Shown here piece by piece: positions 26,902-36,257 of a DNA stretch of 64,000 nt. Under the pieces are notes generated by a model. It saw only the letters and a list, made by a program, of their open reading frames with translations. It made no database searches and had not been told where the DNA came from. The stretch's first letter is position 1. Every line of letters begins with the position of its first letter. The position numbers were made by a program, and so were the translations under genes. Where the stretch lies: the NCBI RefSeq assembly GCF_000482545.1, contig NZ_KI519454.1:1-64000 (forward strand), written 5' to 3'. The stretch comes from Arthrobacter sp. 35W (GTDB lineage Bacteria; Actinomycetota; Actinomycetes; Actinomycetales; Micrococcaceae).

Positions 26902-28121
26902 TGGGGGAGGGCTCCGGCCGTCAGGACGCGGAGCCGGACGTGCGGCTCCCGCACAGCTGGGACGAGGCGCGGGAAACGGCCTTCGGCTGCGCCCAGCCGC
27001 TGCCGCCCCACGCCGTCACCCTCGCCCAGGCCCTGGGCCGCAAGCTCGGCGCCGATGCGGCAGCGGCCCACGACATGCCCCACTACGCCTCCTCCGCCAT
27101 GGATGGCTGGGCCGTCAGCGGCAGTCCGCCCTGGATCCTGGCCGACGCCGGGACGCGGCTGGCCGCCGGACAGGCCAGCCCGATCGTGACCGGCGGCGCC
27201 ATTCCGCCCGGCGCCAAGGCCGTGCTGCGCAGCGAATCCGGACTGGTCTCCACCGACGCCGAGGGACTGCCCGTGCTGGTGCTCGGCGGTGGTGCCCGCC
27301 CGGGCGAGCCGAAGAACGGCGTGCACATCCGCCCGGCCGCGCAGGAGGCCGCCCTGGATGAGGTGCTGATCAAGGCGGGCACCACGCTGAACCCCGCCCA
27401 CCTGGCCCTGGCCGCGCTGGGCGGTCTGGACGAGCTCACCGTGCTGGGTGCGCCGGCCGTAAAGCTGGTGTTCACCGGAGACGAGGTGGTGGAATCCGGG
27501 ATTCCGGCACCGGGGGAGGTGCGGGATGCGTTTTCGCCGCAGCTCGGCGCCGTCGTGGGCCTGCTGGGCGGCATGGTGGTGGGCCAGCAGCGCGCCGGCG
27601 ATTCGCTGGCTGCCATGCTGGACGCGCTGGAGGATTCCGTGGAGGACCCGGCCGACGTCGTCGTCACCACCGGGGCCACCGGGCACTCGCGCGTCGACTT
27701 TCTGCGTGAAGCCATCACCGCCATGGGCGGAAAATTCCTGATCAACAGTATCGCCATGCGCCCGGGCCACCCGACGCTGCTGGCCGAGCTGCCGGACGGC
27801 CGCTATGTGGTGGGGCTGCCGGGCAACCCGCTGGCAGCGATGATCGGCCTGCTGACCGTGGGCGCGCCGCTGCTGGCCAAACTGGGCAGCCGCCCGGCCC
27901 CGGCAACCATCGAGGTGGCCTGCGGGACGCCGATCAAGGAATACGCCGGCCCCACGCGCCTGATGCCGTACCGGCTGGTCTACGGGCTGGCCTCGCCGAC
28001 GGCGCACAGCGACTCCGCGATGATGCGCGGGATGGCCGCCGCCGACGGCGTGATGCTGGTGCCGCCGCACGGCGCCAAGATGGGCGAGATGCTCCGCGCC
28101 ATCCCCCTGCCTTGGAAGTAG
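26901..28121 (+). CDS. moeA: Molybdopterin molybdenumtransferase MoeA-like
   Basis: The product is 406 residues. MoeA inserts molybdenum into adenylylated molybdopterin. Starting at GTG 26901 (TAGTG overlap), the N-terminal domain contains MPHYASSAMDGWAV, the family's conserved substrate loop, and VTGGAIPPGAKAVLR. The middle MoCF-biosynthesis domain has VFTGDEVVESG and VVTTGATGHSRVDF. LPGNPLAAMIG marks the transition to the C-terminal beta-barrel domain. Shortened spacing around DAEGLPVLVLGGGARPGE suggests a compact domain I. It converges with the oxidoreductase gene downstream. Confidence 0.9.
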   Translation: MGEGSGRQDAEPDVRLPHSWDEARETAFGCAQPLPPHAVTLAQALGRKLGADAAAAHDMPHYASSAMDGWAVSGSPPWILADAGTRLAAGQASPIVTGGAIPPGAKAVLRSESGLVSTDAEGLPVLVLGGGARPGEPKNGVHIRPAAQEAALDEVLIKAGTTLNPAHLALAALGGLDELTVLGAPAVKLVFTGDEVVESGIPAPGEVRDAFSPQLGAVVGLLGGMVVGQQRAGDSLAAMLDALEDSVEDPADVVVTTGATGHSRVDFLREAITAMGGKFLINSIAMRPGHPTLLAELPDGRYVVGLPGNPLAAMIGLLTVGAPLLAKLGSRPAPATIEVACGTPIKEYAGPTRLMPYRLVYGLASPTAHSDSAMMRGMAAADGVMLVPPHGAKMGEMLRAIPLPWK

Positions 28122-28198
28122 CGGCCGCCTTCGCGGTGCCCACCACACCCTGGGCATGGCACCGCCCCGGCACCAACTCAGCGAACGGGCAGTTGCGG

Positions 28199-30562
28199 CT
28201 AGTGTTGCGCCTCCACATTGTCCCCAGGTGCTTGTTCGGTGGAGGGTTCGAGGCGGATGAGGACGGATTTTGAGGTGGGGGTGCCGCTGACGTCGGCGGT
28301 GGAATCCAGCGGGACCAGAACGTTGGTCTCGGGGTAGTAGGCGGCGGCGCAGCCCACCGGCGTGGAGTAGGCCACAGTACGGAAGCCGGGTGCGCGCCGT
28401 TCGACGCCGTCGTGCCACTCCGTCACCAGGTCCACCAGGGCGCCGTCGGCGATGCCCAGCGAGGCCAGATCGGCAGCGTTCACCAGCACCACGCGGCGGC
28501 CGCCGTAGATGCCGCGGTAGCGGTCGTCCTTGCCGTAGATGGTGGTGTTGTACTGGTCGTGGGAGCGCAGGGTCTGCAGCAGCAGCCGGCCCGCCGGGAT
28601 GGTGGGGTATTCCAGCACATTGCCCGTGAAGACTGCCTTGCCGCTGGGGGTGTCGAAGGTGCGCCCGTCCCGGGGCCCGTGCGGCAGGACGAAGCCTGCG
28701 GGCTTGGTGAGCTTCTCCTCGAAGCCGCCAAAGCCGGGCACGACGGCGGCAATGTGCGTCCGCACGGCGGAGTAGTCCGCGGCCAGCGCGTCCCAGTCCG
28801 CCACCGGGGCGCCGGGGAGCGGGGCGCCGCCGTCGCCGGTGAACAGCCGCTTGGCCAGCGCACAGACAATCGCCACCTCGCTCATCAGCGACGTCGACGC
28901 CGGGGCCAGCCGGCCGCGCGAGGCGTGCACGGCGCTCATCGAATCCTCCACGGTGACCCTCTGGTCGCCGCCGGCCTGGGTGTCCCGCTCGGTGCGGCCC
29001 AGCGTGGGCAGGATCAGGGCCTGCCGCCCGGTGATGAGGTGGGAGCGGTTCAGCTTGGTGGAGATCTGCACCGTCAGCGCCAGGTTTTGCAGGGCGGCCT
29101 CGGTGACGGAGGTGTCGGGGGTGGCGCGGGCAAAGTTGCCGCCCATGCCCACGAAGACCTTCCCGGCGCCGTCACGCATGGCCGCGATGGCCGCCACCGT
29201 GTCGTAGCCGTGGTCGCGCGGGGAGTCGAATTTGAACTCGGCATCGAGGGCGTCGTGGAAGGAAGACGGCATGCGCTCAAAGATGCCCATGGTCCGATCG
29301 CCCTGGACATTGGAGTGGCCGCGGACCGGGCAGACGCCGGCGCCGGGCTTGCCGATGTTGCCCTGGAGCAGCAGCAGGTTGACGACGTCCTTGAGCGTGG
29401 ACACGGAATGCTTGTGCTGGGTCAGGCCCATGGCCCAGCAGACGATGGTGGCCTTGGACTCCAGCAGGCGGCGGCCGGTGGCGTGGATCTGCTCCAGCTC
29501 CAGGCCCGTCGCCAGCAGGATCTCGTCCCAGGACACGGCCGCGAGCTGGTCCAGGCAGGCGTGCAGCCCCGTGGTGTGGGCCTCGATGAAGGGCGTGTCC
29601 AGCACCCGGCCCTCCCAGGCGCCGCCCGGCCGGCGGTGCTCCTCGAGCAGGAACTTGCCCAGCCCCTGGAACAGCGCCTGGTCCCCGCCGAGGCGGATCT
29701 GCAGGAAATCGTCGGTCAGCGCGGTGCCGCCGCCCACCAGGCCGCGCGGCGTCTGCGGGTTCTCAAAGTTCATCAACCCGGCCTCGGGCAGCGGATTGAC
29801 GGAGACAATGGCGGCGCCGTTCTTCTTCGCCTTCTCCAGCGCGCTGAGCATGCGGGGGTGGTTGGTGCCAGGGTTCTGCCCGGCGATGATGATCAGCTCC
29901 GCGTTGTGGATGTCGGCCAGCGAGACGGAGCCCTTGCCGATGCCAATGGTCTCGGTCAGCGCGGAGCCGGAGGATTCGTGGCACATATTGGAGCAGTCCG
30001 GCAGATTGTTGGTGCCCAGCCCGCGCACCAGCAGCTGGTAGACGAACGCTGCCTCGTTGGACGTCCGGCCGGAGGTGTAGAAGATGGCCTCGTTGGGATC
30101 GGCCAGGCCCTTGAGCTCGCTGGCCAGCAGGTCCAGCGCGAAGTCCCAGGACACGGGCGCGTAGTGCTCGGCGCCGTCGGCCAGGAACATCGGGTCCGTC
30201 AGCCGGCCCTGCTGGCCCAGCCAGTAGTCGTCGCGCTCCAGCAGGGACGCTATGGAATGTTCGGCGAAGAACGATGGCGGAACGCGCCGCCGGGTGGCCT
30301 CCTCGGCCACCGCCTTGGCTCCGTTTTCACAGAACTCGGCGGCATGGCGTTTTTCCTCCTCGGGCCAGGCGCAGCCGGGGCAGTCGAAGCCGTCCTTCTG
30401 GTTGATTTTCAGCAAGGTCTGCGCCGTGCGGACCGGGCCCATCTGCGCCAGGGAAATTTCCATGGCGTGCATGATGCCCGGTATGCCAACGGCCTTGGAC
30501 TTGATCTTGCCGACGTGCAGCTGCTGCTCGTCGATGTTCTCCTGGGGTGCCTTGGAGGCCAT
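28199..30562 (-). CDS. FdhF/YdeP-family molybdopterin oxidoreductase
   Basis: The product is 787 residues, nearly the length of E. coli YdeP, which it resembles along its whole length (GFDCPGCAWP at 58-67, FYTSGRTSNEAAF, PDCSNMCHESSG at 188-199, GHNP-like GQNPGTNHPRML, KPGAGVCPVRGHSNVQGDR, TKLNRSHL, RSHDQYNTTIYGKDDRYRG). The N-terminus has CxxC (C61, C64) plus C78 but not a full standard 4Fe-4S ferredoxin-like motif. C194 sits at the likely Mo-ligand region. The ATG at 30562 is preceded by GAAGGG; a further upstream frame is antisense to fdhD. Physiological substrate unknown; YdeP is linked to acid resistance in E. coli. Confidence 0.9.
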   Translation of the reverse strand: MASKAPQENIDEQQLHVGKIKSKAVGIPGIMHAMEISLAQMGPVRTAQTLLKINQKDGFDCPGCAWPEEEKRHAAEFCENGAKAVAEEATRRRVPPSFFAEHSIASLLERDDYWLGQQGRLTDPMFLADGAEHYAPVSWDFALDLLASELKGLADPNEAIFYTSGRTSNEAAFVYQLLVRGLGTNNLPDCSNMCHESSGSALTETIGIGKGSVSLADIHNAELIIIAGQNPGTNHPRMLSALEKAKKNGAAIVSVNPLPEAGLMNFENPQTPRGLVGGGTALTDDFLQIRLGGDQALFQGLGKFLLEEHRRPGGAWEGRVLDTPFIEAHTTGLHACLDQLAAVSWDEILLATGLELEQIHATGRRLLESKATIVCWAMGLTQHKHSVSTLKDVVNLLLLQGNIGKPGAGVCPVRGHSNVQGDRTMGIFERMPSSFHDALDAEFKFDSPRDHGYDTVAAIAAMRDGAGKVFVGMGGNFARATPDTSVTEAALQNLALTVQISTKLNRSHLITGRQALILPTLGRTERDTQAGGDQRVTVEDSMSAVHASRGRLAPASTSLMSEVAIVCALAKRLFTGDGGAPLPGAPVADWDALAADYSAVRTHIAAVVPGFGGFEEKLTKPAGFVLPHGPRDGRTFDTPSGKAVFTGNVLEYPTIPAGRLLLQTLRSHDQYNTTIYGKDDRYRGIYGGRRVVLVNAADLASLGIADGALVDLVTEWHDGVERRAPGFRTVAYSTPVGCAAAYYPETNVLVPLDSTADVSGTPTSKSVLIRLEPSTEQAPGDNVEAQH

Positions 30563-30626
30563 GATGGTATCCCTTCGCCATTGAAGCTTTACGCTGATCC
30601 TAGACATCCAGACCACCGGAGGAATC

Positions 30627-31496
30627 ATGGGACGGCTCAGCCGGCGCGTTCGCGCGCTCAAGATCAGGTTTACCGCGCCGGACGCGGAATCGCCAATGCA
30701 GGTGCGCACCGTGACGCGCGAGGAGCAGCTTGCGGCGGAGGAACCGCTGGAGATCCGCCTGGGCCACCAGCCATTCAGTGTCACCATGCGCACCCCCGGC
30801 GACGACTTCGATCTGGTGGCCGGCTTCTTGCTCTCCGAAGGTGTCATCTGGGAACCCGGGCAGCTCATCTCGGAGCGCTTCTGCGCCGGCGAGGATGAAA
30901 ACGGCATGCAGACCTTCAACGTGGTGGAGGCCCAGCTGCGCCCCGACGTCGCCCTGCCGGACACCGCCGCGGCCCGCAACGTCTACACCACGAGCTCCTG
31001 CGGCATCTGCGGCACCGCCTCGATCGACGCCGTCCGCAAGGCCTCCCGCCACCCGGTGGCCGACGGCGGCACGGCGCCGATGGTGGACGCCGCCCTGCTG
31101 GCCTCGCTGCCGGACGAGCTGCGCACGGGCCAGAAGCTCTTCGAGAAGACCGGCGGGGTCCACGCCGCCGGCCTGTACAGCGCCGACGGCCACCTGCTGT
31201 ACCTGCGCGAGGATGTGGGGCGGCACAATGCCGTGGACAAGGTGCTGGGCGCCGCCCTGCGCGATGGGCGGCTGCCGCTGCACAACACGGTGCTGCAGGT
31301 CTCCGGCCGGGCCTCCTTTGAACTGGTGCAGAAGGCGGCCATGGCGGGCGTGCCCGTGCTCGCCGCGGTGAGTGCGCCGTCGTCGTTGGCCGTTGAGCTC
31401 GCCGCGGAGTCCGGCGTGACCCTGGTGGGGTTCAGCCGCGGCACCTCAATGAACGTCTACAGCCACCCGGGGCGGATCGGCGGCACCGGGGCCTGA
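30627..31496 (+). CDS. fdhD: Formate dehydrogenase accessory sulfurtransferase
   Basis: The product is 289 residues. FdhD moves sulfur from a cysteine desulfurase to the Mo centre of formate-dehydrogenase-like enzymes. The active-site loop CGIC (C125, C128) is intact in TTSSCGICGTAS. GDDFDLVAGFLLSEG and LREDVGRHNAVDKVLG are the conserved cofactor-binding segments, followed by VSGRASFELVQKA. It is divergent from the YdeP-like gene with a 64-bp gap, which strongly links the two functionally. GGAGG precedes the ATG. Confidence 0.95.
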   Translation: MGRLSRRVRALKIRFTAPDAESPMQVRTVTREEQLAAEEPLEIRLGHQPFSVTMRTPGDDFDLVAGFLLSEGVIWEPGQLISERFCAGEDENGMQTFNVVEAQLRPDVALPDTAAARNVYTTSSCGICGTASIDAVRKASRHPVADGGTAPMVDAALLASLPDELRTGQKLFEKTGGVHAAGLYSADGHLLYLREDVGRHNAVDKVLGAALRDGRLPLHNTVLQVSGRASFELVQKAAMAGVPVLAAVSAPSSLAVELAAESGVTLVGFSRGTSMNVYSHPGRIGGTGA

Positions 31497-31599
31497 GGCA
31501 CCTGCCCGGCCGCGCGCCGTCGTTGTTCCAGCGCCACGGCCTCACTAGGGTGGAGCTACGGCGGTGCCATCCCGCTGGAGGCCGACCAAGGAGTGCTCC

Positions 31600-34500
31600 G
31601 TGCATGATGACCGCCGCCTGACCGAATCCCGGTTGGACCGCTTTGTCCGCGACCGTCTGGACCCGGCCATCCACCGCGCCCGGTGGCCGCTGGAGGTCAC
31701 GGGGTGGGATGTGCCCGGGGAACCCGTGCCGTTCGGCGAGGCCGTGGAGCAGGAGTATGCGCCGGTGGCCGCGGGCGATCCCTGGGGCGCGCCGTGGAGC
31801 ACCAAATGGCTGCACATCACCGGATCACTGCCCACCGGGTACGACGCCGGTGCCGGCCCCCTGGAGGTGCTGGTGGAGCTGGGCTACACGCCAGAAGCCC
31901 CGGGATTCCAGTGCGAGGGTCTGGCCTGGCGGACGGACGGCACCATCGCTAAGGCCGTCTCCCCGCGCAACCGGCAGCTGCCCGTGGAGCTGCTGGGCAC
32001 CGTCGACGGCGGCCTGGACTTCTATGTGGAGGCCGCGGGCAATCCGGATGTCGCCCAGGGCTTCACCTTCGCGCCCAATCCGCTGGGGGACAGGGCCACG
32101 GCCGGCAGCACCCCTGCCTACCGGATGGGACCCATCACCCTGGCCCAGCTGGACACCGAGGTGTGGGAGCTCCGCCAGGACGTCGAAACCCTGCGCGGTC
32201 TCATGCACGAGCTGCCCATGGACCAGCCGCGGCGGCACGAGGTGCTGCGCGCGCTGGAGGCCATGATGGATGTGATGGACCCGGACGACGTCGCCGGCAC
32301 CGCCGCGGACGGGCGCGAAGCATTGGCCGGGGTGCTGGCCAGCCCCGCCCACGCCTCGGCCCATTCGCTGGTGGCCACGGGCCACGCCCACATCGACTCC
32401 GCCTGGCTGTGGCCGGTGCGCGAGACCATCCGCAAATGCGCCAGGACCTTCTCCAATGTGCTGGCCCTGATGGATGAGCACCCCGATTTCGTGTTCTCCT
32501 GCTCCTCGGCCCAGCAGCTGGCCTGGATCAAGGAGTTCTACCCGGAGCTTTTCGTCCGGATCCAGGCCAAGGCGGCCGCCGGGCAGTTTGTGCCGGTGGG
32601 CGGCATGTGGGTGGAATCGGACACCAACATGCCCGGGGGCGAGGCGATGGCCCGGCAATTTGTGGAGGGCAAGAGCTTCTTCCGCCGTGAAATGGGCGTG
32701 GACTGCCGCGAAACCTGGCTGCCGGACAGCTTCGGCTACTCCGGTGCGCTGCCGCAGATTGCCGCCGCGGCCGGGATGGAGTGGTTCCTGACGCAGAAGA
32801 TCTCCTGGAACCAGGTGAACACCATGCCGCACCACACCTTCCTGTGGGAGGGCATCGACGGCACCCGGATCTTCACGCACTTCCCGCCGGTGGACACCTA
32901 CTGCTCGGACCTGGGCGCCCAGCAGCTGGCCCATGCGCAGCGCAACTACCGCGAACACGGCCGCGGCACCGTCTCCCTGGTGCCGTTCGGCTACGGCGAC
33001 GGCGGCGGCGGACCCACCCGCGAAATGGTCGCCGCGGCGCACCGTGCGGCGGACCTGGAGGGCTCGCCCACCGTCAGCATCGGCACCTCCGCCCAGTTCT
33101 TTGCCCAGGCCCAGCAGGAGTACACGGCGCCGCCCGTGTGGCTGGGGGAGATGTACCTGGAGCTGCACCGCGGCACCTACACCAGCCAGGCGAACACGAA
33201 GAAGGGCAACCGGCGCAGCGAGCATCTGCTCCGCGAGGCCGAGCTCTGGGCCGCCACCGCCGCCATCCGCACCGGCGCCGCGTACCCGGCCGCCGAGCTC
33301 AAGCGGCTCTGGCAGCTGGTGCTGCTGCAGCAATTCCACGACATTCTGCCCGGCAGCTCCATCGCCTGGGTCTACCAGGATGCCGAACGCAACTACGCCG
33401 CCGTCGAGCGCGGACTGGAGGCCATCATCGCCTCCGCAACGAGCGCCCTGGCGGGGAACGGGGGCGTTGATCTGCTGTTCAATGCCGCCCCGCACACCCG
33501 GTCGGGCGTGCCCGCGTTGGGCGCTGCGCAGGCGGTCGCCGCCGCGGTGGCCGTCCAGACGCTGGAGCACGAGGGCGGCTTTACCCTCGACAACGGCATC
33601 ATCCGGGCCGTGGTGGATGCCAACGGGCTGCTGGCCTCGCTGGTGGACTACGCCTCGGGCCGGGAGGCCATCGCGCCCGGTTCGGTGGGGAACCTGCTGG
33701 AACTGCACCGGGACACCCCCAACGCCTGGGATGCCTGGGACGTCGACGAGTTCTACCGGCGCAATGTCACCCGCTGCGACACGGCGCTGTCGGTGTCGCT
33801 CGAACGTGCCGGCGCCACCGGTGACCAGAGCGCCGTCGTCGTGGTGGAACGCCTGGTGGGCACCTCCCCGGTGGTGCAGCGGATCCGCCTGGCGCCGGGT
33901 GCGCCGTCGCTGGAGATCACCACCACAGCGGATTGGCAGGAGAACCAGAAGCTGCTCAAGCTTGGCTTCGGCCTGGATGTGCGCGCAGCCGTCTCCTCCG
34001 CGGAGACCCAGTTTGGCCACATCCAGCGCGCCACGCACACCAACACCTCCTGGGAGGCGGCCAAGTTCGAGATCTGCGCGCACCGCTGGATACACGTGGC
34101 CGAGCCCGGCTACGGCGTCGCCATCTCCAACGGCGCCACCTATGGACACGACGTCACGCGGACCGTCCGCGGCTCCGATGGCGGCACGACGACGACGGTG
34201 CGGCTCTCGCTGCTGCGCGCGCCCAAGTGCCCGGACCCGTTTGCCGACCTGGGGCACCACGAACTGGTTGCGTCCATCCGCCCGGGGGCCGGGATCGCCG
34301 GCGCCGTCGAGGAGGGGTACCGCACCAATCTGGCCCCGCGCGTCGTCCGCGGCTCCACCGCCGTCGAGCCTCTGGTGGCGGTGTCCAACCCGGCGCTGGT
34401 GATCGAGGCGCTGAAGCTGGCCGAGGACGGCTCCGGCGATGTCATCGTGCGGCTCTACGAATCCCTGGGGGAGCGCTCGGCCGGGCGGATCAGCGCCAAC

Positions 34501-34638
34501 TTCCCGGTCTCCGCCGTCACGGTGGTGGACCTGCTGGAGGACCCGGCGGAGGTGCCTGCCGGCGTCGACCTTGGCCCGGATGCCGCGGATCTGGTCCTGC
34601 GGCCGTTCCAGCTGCTGACCCTCAGGTTCGCCCCCTGA
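31600..34638 (+). CDS. Alpha-mannosidase, glycoside hydrolase family 38
   Basis: The product is 1012 residues, a typical cytosolic GH38 length. Start GTG 31600 follows AAGGAG at seven bases. The zinc-binding signature GHAHIDSAWLWPV places H262 and D266; the catalytic nucleophile is D376 in LPDSFGYSGALPQI. The middle alpha-mannosidase domain contains LQQFHDILPGSSI with another metal His. The C-terminal half is the beta-sandwich of the family. No signal peptide, so it probably trims mannosyl oligosaccharides after import. The gene stands alone between fdhD and the convergent transporter operon. Confidence 0.95.
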   Translation: MHDDRRLTESRLDRFVRDRLDPAIHRARWPLEVTGWDVPGEPVPFGEAVEQEYAPVAAGDPWGAPWSTKWLHITGSLPTGYDAGAGPLEVLVELGYTPEAPGFQCEGLAWRTDGTIAKAVSPRNRQLPVELLGTVDGGLDFYVEAAGNPDVAQGFTFAPNPLGDRATAGSTPAYRMGPITLAQLDTEVWELRQDVETLRGLMHELPMDQPRRHEVLRALEAMMDVMDPDDVAGTAADGREALAGVLASPAHASAHSLVATGHAHIDSAWLWPVRETIRKCARTFSNVLALMDEHPDFVFSCSSAQQLAWIKEFYPELFVRIQAKAAAGQFVPVGGMWVESDTNMPGGEAMARQFVEGKSFFRREMGVDCRETWLPDSFGYSGALPQIAAAAGMEWFLTQKISWNQVNTMPHHTFLWEGIDGTRIFTHFPPVDTYCSDLGAQQLAHAQRNYREHGRGTVSLVPFGYGDGGGGPTREMVAAAHRAADLEGSPTVSIGTSAQFFAQAQQEYTAPPVWLGEMYLELHRGTYTSQANTKKGNRRSEHLLREAELWAATAAIRTGAAYPAAELKRLWQLVLLQQFHDILPGSSIAWVYQDAERNYAAVERGLEAIIASATSALAGNGGVDLLFNAAPHTRSGVPALGAAQAVAAAVAVQTLEHEGGFTLDNGIIRAVVDANGLLASLVDYASGREAIAPGSVGNLLELHRDTPNAWDAWDVDEFYRRNVTRCDTALSVSLERAGATGDQSAVVVVERLVGTSPVVQRIRLAPGAPSLEITTTADWQENQKLLKLGFGLDVRAAVSSAETQFGHIQRATHTNTSWEAAKFEICAHRWIHVAEPGYGVAISNGATYGHDVTRTVRGSDGGTTTTVRLSLLRAPKCPDPFADLGHHELVASIRPGAGIAGAVEEGYRTNLAPRVVRGSTAVEPLVAVSNPALVIEALKLAEDGSGDVIVRLYESLGERSAGRISANFPVSAVTVVDLLEDPAEVPAGVDLGPDAADLVLRPFQLLTLRFAP

Positions 34639-34643
34639 CCCGC

Positions 34644-34708
34644 CCAACTGGGTGACACTTATGACACGATCCGGACGTCCAAACGTGCGATAAGTGTCAC
34701 CCAGTTGG
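34644..34708. terminator. Inverted repeat with 19-bp arms between convergent genes
   Basis: CCAACTGGGTGACACTTAT (34644-34662) and its exact complement (34690-34708) enclose a 27-base spacer. It sits between the mannosidase stop (34638) and the transporter ATPase stop (34717), so it can end transcription from both sides. Its length and spacing are longer than a standard terminator, and it could be a dispersed repeat. Confidence 0.7.
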
Positions 34709-34716
34709 GGTGGGGG

Positions 34717-35559
34717 CTAGAACTCGTGCAGAAGCCGGCGGACAAACTGCTGGGTCCGCTCCTCCTTGGGCGCGCGCAGCACCTCCTGGGCGGGGCCGCG
34801 TTCGACGACGACGCCGCCGTCCATGAAGATGACCTCATCGGCCGTCTGCCGGGCGAAGGCGAGCTCGTGGGTGACCATCACCATCGTCCAGCCCTCGTCG
34901 GCGAGCTCCTTGATGACCTCCAGGACATCGCCCACCAGCTCCGGGTCCAGGGCGGAGGTGGGCTCGTCGAAGAGCAGCAGCTGCGGCTTCAGCGCCAGCG
35001 CACGGACAATGCCCACGCGCTGCTGCTGACCACCGGAGAGCTCAAAGGGGTAGGCGTCCTTCTTTTCCAGCAGGCCCACGCGGTCCAGCAGCTTCTCCGC
35101 CTCGGCGACGACCTGCGCCCGGGGGCGCTTGTGCACCTGGATCGGGCCCTCGGTCACGTTCTGCAGCACCGTCATGTGCGGGAAGAGGTTGTAGTGCTGG
35201 AAGACCATGGCGCTGCGGTCGCGCAGCGCGGCAATCGCCTTGGTGCCCACCTTGGCGGCAAAATCGACGGCCAGCGGCGGACGGGTGCTGCCCGCGCTGC
35301 CGCCGTCGTCGCCCGCCACGGCAACCGTGCCGGCGTCGGGGATCTCCAGCCCGTTGAGCGAGCGCAGGATGGTGGTTTTGCCCGAGCCGGAGGGGCCGAT
35401 CAGGGCCACCACGGAGCCGCGCGGCACATCCAGATCGATGCCGCGGAGCACGGTGTTGGTGCCGAAGGACTTCTTCAAACCGCGGACGCTCAGGACCGGC
35501 GCCTCGCCATCGGAGCCGGCGGAATCCGTGGAGCCGGCGGTGGGATCAGTGGGCGACAT
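34717..35559 (-). CDS. Polar amino-acid ABC transporter, ATP-binding protein
   Basis: The product is 280 residues. ATG 35559 is chosen because the extra upstream codons start at TTG inside the permease gene. Walker A is GPSGSGKTT, the Q-loop is in [13 protein letters not shown], the ABC signature is [10 protein letters not shown], Walker B is [12 protein letters not shown], and the switch His is in [11 protein letters not shown]. GlnQ/HisP-type features point to uptake of polar amino acids. A Gly/Ser/Ala insertion ([14 protein letters not shown]) sits between Walker A and the Q-loop. It overlaps the permease stop by 14 bases. Confidence 0.93.
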   Translation of the reverse strand: MSPTDPTAGSTDSAGSDGEAPVLSVRGLKKSFGTNTVLRGIDLDVPRGSVVALIGPSGSGKTTILRSLNGLEIPDAGTVAVAGDDGGSAGSTRPPLAVDFAAKVGTKAIAALRDRSAMVFQHYNLFPHMTVLQNVTEGPIQVHKRPRAQVVAEAEKLLDRVGLLEKKDAYPFELSGGQQQRVGIVRALALKPQLLLFDEPTSALDPELVGDVLEVIKELADEGWTMVMVTHELAFARQTADEVIFMDGGVVVERGPAQEVLRAPKEERTQQFVRRLLHEF

Positions 35560-36205
35560 AGCGGTCCAACCTCTTTTCAAGCATGGACTGGACGGTGGAG
35601 AGGCCCAGGCAGATCACCCAGTAGATCAGGGCCGCCTCCAGGTAGAGCAGCATGAACTCCTGGCTGAAGGCCGCCACCTGCTGGGCGGCACGGAACAGCT
35701 CCGTCACCAGGATCAGCGAGGCCAGCGAGGTGTCCTTGACCAGGGAAATGAAGGTGTTGGACAGCGGCGGCACCGACACCCTTGCCGCCTGCGGCAGGAT
35801 GATCCGCAGCAGGGTCTGGCCGCGGGACATTCCGATGGTGTGCCCGGCCTCCCACTGGCCGCGCGGGACGGAGAGGATGGCGGCGCGGATGATCTCCGCC
35901 GCATAGCCGCCGACATTCAGCGAGAAGGCGATGACGGCGCTCGGCCACGGATCCAGCTTGATCCCCAGCGAGGGGAGTCCGTAGAAGATGACAAAGAGCT
36001 GCACCAGCAGCGGGGTGCCGCGGATGATGGACACGTAGACGCGCGCGATGGCGGCGAGGATGCTGTTGCCGCTGATGCGCATCAGCGCGATCAGCAGGGC
36101 AATCAGCAGGCCCAGAGCAAAGGAGATCAATGTCAGGGGAATGGTTCCCCGGACAGCCTCCAGCAGCATCGGGCCCAGAGACCGAAGAGCCAGATCAAGA
36201 TTCAT
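35546..36205 (-). CDS. Polar amino-acid ABC transporter permease
   Basis: The product is 219 residues with about five membrane segments (for example [19 protein letters not shown] and [16 protein letters not shown]). The EAA-type loop for the ATPase partner is in [22 protein letters not shown], and the family motif [17 protein letters not shown] is intact. It is the single permease in the operon, so it should work as a homodimer. Confidence 0.93.
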   Translation of the reverse strand: MNLDLALRSLGPMLLEAVRGTIPLTLISFALGLLIALLIALMRISGNSILAAIARVYVSIIRGTPLLVQLFVIFYGLPSLGIKLDPWPSAVIAFSLNVGGYAAEIIRAAILSVPRGQWEAGHTIGMSRGQTLLRIILPQAARVSVPPLSNTFISLVKDTSLASLILVTELFRAAQQVAAFSQEFMLLYLEAALIYWVICLGLSTVQSMLEKRLDRYVAH

Positions 36206-36257
36206 GGTTCACCCTAACCCCGATTCCCGGGGCCCGTTGGGACGTGCGGGACAGGGG

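Noticed and set aside
28412-30898. 828-residue plus-strand frame opposite the YdeP-like gene
   Set aside because: Antisense to a full-length conserved enzyme; no independent ribosome-binding site or domain.
31825-34647. 940-residue minus-strand frame opposite the mannosidase
   Set aside because: The plus strand carries intact GH38 motifs; the antisense frame is Gly/His/Arg-rich without any motif.
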